Assembly: GCA_002376725.1 (NCBI GenBank)
Contig: DFOM01000041.1
Location: forward strand, 1-26,381
Direction of reading: 5' to 3'
DNA length: 26,381 nt
From: Cloacimonetes bacterium UBA3541
Lineage (GTDB): Bacteria; Cloacimonadota; Cloacimonadia; Cloacimonadales; Cloacimonadaceae
Positions 26,302 to 26,381 of the stretch are shown one piece after another (positions within the stretch are counted from its first letter, which is position 1; each line of letters opens with the position of its first letter). Both the position numbers and the translations under genes were made by a program. Below the pieces are notes generated by a model. That model was not told where the DNA came from and did no database searches. It worked only from the letters and a program-made list of their open reading frames with translations.

Positions 26302-26381
26302 TTCCGGTGTGCATATGTATCGGTGTAAGGGTGTGTAGATATAAGGGTGTGTAGATATAGGGGTGTGTAGATGTCCCCATC
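26302..26381 (+). repeat. End repeat element with 16-bp tandem units, longer copy
   Basis: The element opens with TTCCGG (26302-26307), then a degenerate unit (26305-26320), a half unit (26321-26328), and three 16-bp units of gggtgtgtagatat plus two variable bases (26329-26344, 26345-26360, 26361-26376). It reaches the palindrome GATGTCCCCATC at the window edge. It starts 63 nt after the stop of the second DUF6754 gene. It matches the element at 1-50 read on the minus strand but has more units. It is cut by the window end. Confidence 0.8.

Noticed and set aside
26329..26381. Possible CRISPR array
   Set aside because: The units are directly adjacent 16-mers without spacers, and no cas genes are present.

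Overview
The window is a low-GC bacterial chromosome segment. The best guess for the source is a Gram-negative member of the FCB group, probably Cloacimonadota (Candidatus Cloacimonas-like). This is an inference from three traits: secreted proteins ending in a FlgD/type IX-like sorting module (NPF motif near the start, GIY motif near the end), a LolC/E-type lipoprotein permease, and lipoproteins fused to DUF6754. No rRNA or species marker is present, so the phylum is not proven.

Layout from left to right. (1) Positions 111-6416, minus strand: a tightly overlapping four-gene operon. It runs polysaccharide deacetylase-like protein, GT4 glycosyltransferase, WecA/TagO-type phosphoglycosyltransferase, secreted beta-propeller protein with a sorting domain. 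It looks like a surface-glycan locus. (2) 6571-10649, plus strand: dCMP deaminase followed by an energy-coupling factor (ECF) vitamin transporter. The transporter comprises a YkoE-like S component, a secreted sulfite-oxidase-fold protein lacking the molybdenum-cofactor cysteine, two ATPases and EcfT. (3) 10654-16795, minus strand: LolC/E-like permease, ferritin-like diiron protein, RarA ATPase, then a large secreted M1 metallopeptidase with FN3 and sorting domains. (4) 16796-17764: a mostly non-coding region with an 11-bp tandem repeat, a perfect palindrome, and two tRNA-Val genes with different anticodons (GAC and CAC). (5) 17765-26238, plus strand: a five-gene membrane module of unknown function. 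Two paralogous FN3 lipoproteins carrying DUF6754 flank two polytopic membrane proteins and a two-anchor protein with a large soluble domain.

Both window ends carry copies of one repeat element, built from 16-bp units and ending at the palindrome GATGTCCCCATC. Each copy begins 61-63 nt beyond the stop codon of the nearest gene and has the same orientation relative to that gene.

The most promising undescribed system is the DUF6754 module. It has its own candidate promoter, near-contiguous reading frames and duplicated end genes, which together suggest a heteromeric envelope complex. Several start codons were moved to internal ATGs with better ribosome binding sites: the M1 peptidase, both DUF6754 lipoproteins and the 398-residue protein. 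No database search was possible. Family names rest on motifs and remembered family patterns.
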